64,000 nt of DNA from Geosiphon pyriformis (Eukaryota > Glomeromycota > Glomeromycetes > Archaeosporales > Geosiphonaceae). The stretch covers positions 575,498-639,497 of the forward strand of contig JAAOMT010000175.1 of assembly GCA_016748015.1 (NCBI GenBank), written 5' to 3'. How positions within the stretch are numbered: position 1 is the stretch's first letter; each line of letters begins with the position of its first letter. A program made the translations under genes and the position numbers. Below are positions 60,875 to 64,000 of the stretch, in pieces. The notes below the pieces were generated by a model. That model was not told where the DNA came from and did no database searches. It worked only from the letters and a program-made list of their open reading frames with translations.

Positions 60875-62640
60875 TGATAAAAGGTATAAAAACTTTGAAA
60901 TATTGTTCCAAGTTTTAAATTATTATTAATTATGTGAGTAATCAAGTTAAATTTTTAGATCAACCCTATTTGATCAGAGTTTAATTGTACTTTTTCTTTG
61001 CTTTTTGATTTTATTATGTTTAATAGCAAAAAGCATGCTATTTTTTTAGCTTGTATTCTGCAAAGTTATAAAAATATTACACTTTATAATAAGTTTATAG
61101 TGCTTAATTAGTATTATACAAATAATAAAAACCAATTAAAAACTACAAAGTACTTTTAAAAAAATGGTTTTTTATACATGAAACAGCCTTTAGTTTTGGC
61201 TTGGATTAAAAATAAACCAAATTTTTGTGCATAAACAAATACAATACATGACTTAATTAGCAAATATATAGATATAATATGTAATTTTAACTTTGATAAA
61301 GTACTTGTTATTTTTGTTTAAGAAATAAAATTATATGAAATAATACTTACTAGAGATATAATTTGAGCTGCTGACATAAAGTTCTATAATTAATTAGATA
61401 TTTTAGAAAATAAGCACCAAAAACTATCCAATGATTGGCTTGAAAGTTTTAAAAATCATGTTAAATTGTATTTACTTTGCTTTTATAATAATATATTATC
61501 AATCAATATTGAATATATTAAAGATAAGTAAGTGTATATAATAACACTTTTTGCTAATTGAAAATTATACAATATTTTTAACATAAATGAAACTGCACTA
61601 TTTTATATTATATTACCAAATCAAGATCTTACTACAATACTATGTTATGGTACCAAACAATCAAAAGTGTAACTGATACTTAATTTATTCTTAAACCTAT
61701 AATAATACAATCAAATGAACAATTTTCTATTTAAAATACTTTAATTTAAGAGAGAAAAGTTCACAAAAAACAATAACAAAATGAGTTATTTTCAGATTTT
61801 ATCTATTTTTAGAATTTACATTTGGTGAAATTACATTATAAATACTCAAATTTTTTTTTTGAGCAAATTTTATTAATTGTTTTATTAAAGCCAAATAATT
61901 TTTTATTTAATAAAATTATGTTAAATACATCAAATTTTATACTAGACTCTAAGATATAGCTTTTTTAAGTAGATTTATGTAATATATTTATCAAGTAAAA
62001 GATGTCCAAAACAGATAAAAATTTTAAAATTTTAATGATTTTAAACTTAATATCAAGATAAATACTAAGTTTTAGCATTTTTTTATAATAATTTATTAAC
62101 AAAAGCCATAAAATAAAATCTGAATAATTATGGTTTTATTGATTTATTAAAATTCAAGATAAATTTTATGCAAGTAAAAACTAAGAAAATTATATTAAAC
62201 TTGTTATTAAACCTATTACTAAAATTAAAAAAGTGATTAAAGTGAACAAAAACTGTTATAACCATAGAACTAAATTATATATTCAAAAAATTTATCAATT
62301 AGCTATTGAAACCAATAAACTATAACCTAACTTTAGGTTTTCATTTAAAAATAGCAATAAGACAATAACAACAATAGTTATTTTTTTATGCTTTATGTGA
62401 TTATTTAAGTTCCAAACAATCTCTATTTGTTTAAACTATTTAAATAAGAAAATAAAATAAGGATCTATTTTCAGAACTTTTTAATGTTTCAAATTTAGCT
62501 TTTTTGAAAATTTGAAATCCTTATTTATTAGCAAAACTTTATTCATATAAAACATTCAAAATTTAATAATTTATTTGTGTTGCTTAAAAATTATGTTTTT
62601 AAAATTATTAATTGAAAACCCAATTTCACTCTTTAACTGA
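60875..62640. other. AT-rich, no gene recognised
   Basis: Nothing beyond AT-rich sequence with short random frames. Confidence 0.5.
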
Positions 62641-63400
62641 CTTAAAAGAATATTTATAGTTATCAATAAAAGTTTGCCTATTTTTTTAGCTAGTAAATAT
62701 TCAAAAGTTGTCAACATAGTTAAAAATTATCTTGTAAATAATCAGAAAATTTTTAAAAACTTATTTAATTACTTGAATAATAAAAGTCCAAAGTGTTTAA
62801 TAGACAATATCTTGCTTAGTTTTTGTTTAGAACATAGAATTAAAACTATTCCTAATTTAACAAAAGCAGCAAATACAAAAATTTTTTTGGACAATTTTTC
62901 TTAGGTTATTGTTATAATAATGAAATTGGTACTTTAAAAGATCAAAGAAAAGCATTTGAATTTTATTTAAAAACTGCAAAAAAAAGACATTTAGATACAC
63001 AATACAACTTTGCATTTTGTTGTAATAATAGAGAAAGAATGACAAAAAACGAGAAAAAAGCATTTGAACTTTATTCAAAAGTTGTAAAGATAGGATATTT
63101 ACTTGGACTAATTATTCTTAAAGCATATTATCAAAAATAATTAGAAACAGAAAGATTTAGAAAAAGTAAAAAATCTGAATTCACAAATTAGTATTAGAAC
63201 ATATTATTGAAATGGATAAAAAATAGTAAAAAATTATGAAGAAACATTTTAATTTTATTTAAAAACAACAGAAACATGAAATTAAAATATATAATATAAT
63301 CTTGAATAGTATTATTAAAATGGATGAGAAATTATAAAAAGTCTTCAAAAAGCATTTAAACTTTATTTAAAAACAGCAAAAGCAAATAACTTATGTTATT
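62641..63400 (+). pseudogene. Sel1-like repeat gene, disrupted
   Basis: An open stretch 62674-62904 contains the region that usually precedes Sel1 repeats in Glomeromycotina proteins. After a frameshift near 62850-62900 come repeats GYCYNNEIGTLKDQRKAFEF, TQYNFAFCCNNRERMTKNEK and KAFELYSKVVKIGYLLG. From 63138 onward stops accumulate, though KAFKLYLKTAKA-type echoes persist to about 63400. Same family as the minus-strand copy at 25.0-25.9 kb, and more decayed. Confidence 0.65.
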
Positions 63401-64000
63401 AAGTAATTTTATTAATTTGAATATTTATAATCTTATCTTTAAAAACTAAAACAATTTTAAATATATTATTTTACAATTTCAAAATTAAGGCTTTAAATAC
63501 TTCCAATAATTTTAATAGAGAATTTTTAGATTTTGAAGTTTTCTTTAATTAGTTTTTATATGAATTCAATTATTTTAAATATAGTAACTTAAGTATAATT
63601 ATTAATAAATCTTTTATATGTTTATTTTGTAATATTAATAATAATAATGATAATGTTTTTGAAGCAGATTTGCTAAAATGTCTAAAATATTATATTGTAT
63701 TAAAAGATCTAATTTGATATAATTTTTGTGAATCATTAAGATTTTTAAATATTTGGGGAACATAAAATACTGAAAATAATAATATTAATCAGTATATATT
63801 ATATATACAGAATAATTTTAAAAACTGCAGAGGCTGTCTGAAATAGATTTTTCTTAATAATATTATATATTTAAATCAAGTAGAAGTGGAAAGATTTGGT
63901 ATTATAAAAAAAATAGATAAAAAAATAGTAGAATTCTATTTTAGAACAAAAAATTCAAAAGTATGAACAAACTGGAATTACAAAAATTGCTTTAAAATAT
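63401..64000. other. AT-rich window end, nothing assigned
   Basis: Interrupted frames only; any gene continuing past the window edge could not be recognised. Confidence 0.45.

Noticed and set aside
1-64000. tRNA or rRNA genes
   Set aside because: No cloverleaf with a TTCRA-type loop and no rRNA-like conserved block was noticed by eye; a covariance-model scan would be needed to exclude them.

Overview
The window looks like a fungal nuclear genome, most probably an arbuscular mycorrhizal (Glomeromycotina, Rhizophagus-like) fungus. Reasons: very AT-rich DNA, genes broken by short GT-AG introns of about 60-320 bases, protein kinases with a Cys-rich N-terminus and an HRDLHSGN loop, Sel1 repeats, BTB-BACK-TLDc proteins, several MATA-HMG-like HMG boxes and Tc1/mariner elements. 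The species cannot be fixed from sequence alone. A 674-base run of N lies at 24359-25032.

Region 1 (1-6 kb) is ordinary gene space: a five-exon monocarboxylate/nodulin-like MFS transporter with a 16-base microexon, a promethin/LDAF1-like hydrophobic protein (candidate lipid-droplet protein), and a two-exon protein kinase.

Region 2 (7-22 kb) is the most unusual part. It holds six secreted or membrane-anchored hydrolase-fold genes from two unrelated superfamilies: two SGNH/GDSL genes on the + strand and four fungal class-3 (Rhizomucor-type) lipase genes on the - strand. Exon junctions and phases could be rebuilt for all six and match between paralogues. All four class-3 proteins keep the Asp and the probable His of the triad but have lost the nucleophile Ser of GHSxGG (Gly, Gly, Gly, Asp). 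In the GDSL pair one copy reads GDI instead of GDS, and both appear to lack the block III Asn and block V His. This is a conserved, open-frame cluster of predicted pseudo-hydrolases.

Region 3 (22-28 kb) has a decayed Tc1-like element, a Sel1-repeat pseudogene beside the gap, a nearly complete Tc1-like element (26406-27724) with matching terminal inverted repeats and TA duplications, and a kinase-gene fragment.

Region 4 (28-64 kb) is extremely AT-rich and dominated by repeats and pseudogenes. A large imperfect palindrome (arms 32.8-37.5 and 40.7-45.5 kb) carries four HMG genes or remnants, only one of them with a complete box. A BTB pseudogene sits in its spacer. A 604-base Tc1-like element at 46803-47406 encodes only a helix-turn-helix domain. 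Two tandemly duplicated BTB-BACK-TLDc pseudogenes lie at 55.8-57.0 and 59.4-60.9 kb, and a second Sel1 pseudogene near 63 kb. From 47.4 to 55.4 kb no gene is recognisable. The contrast between 1-22 kb and 28-64 kb fits the gene-rich versus repeat-rich compartments described for Rhizophagus; that link is an inference.
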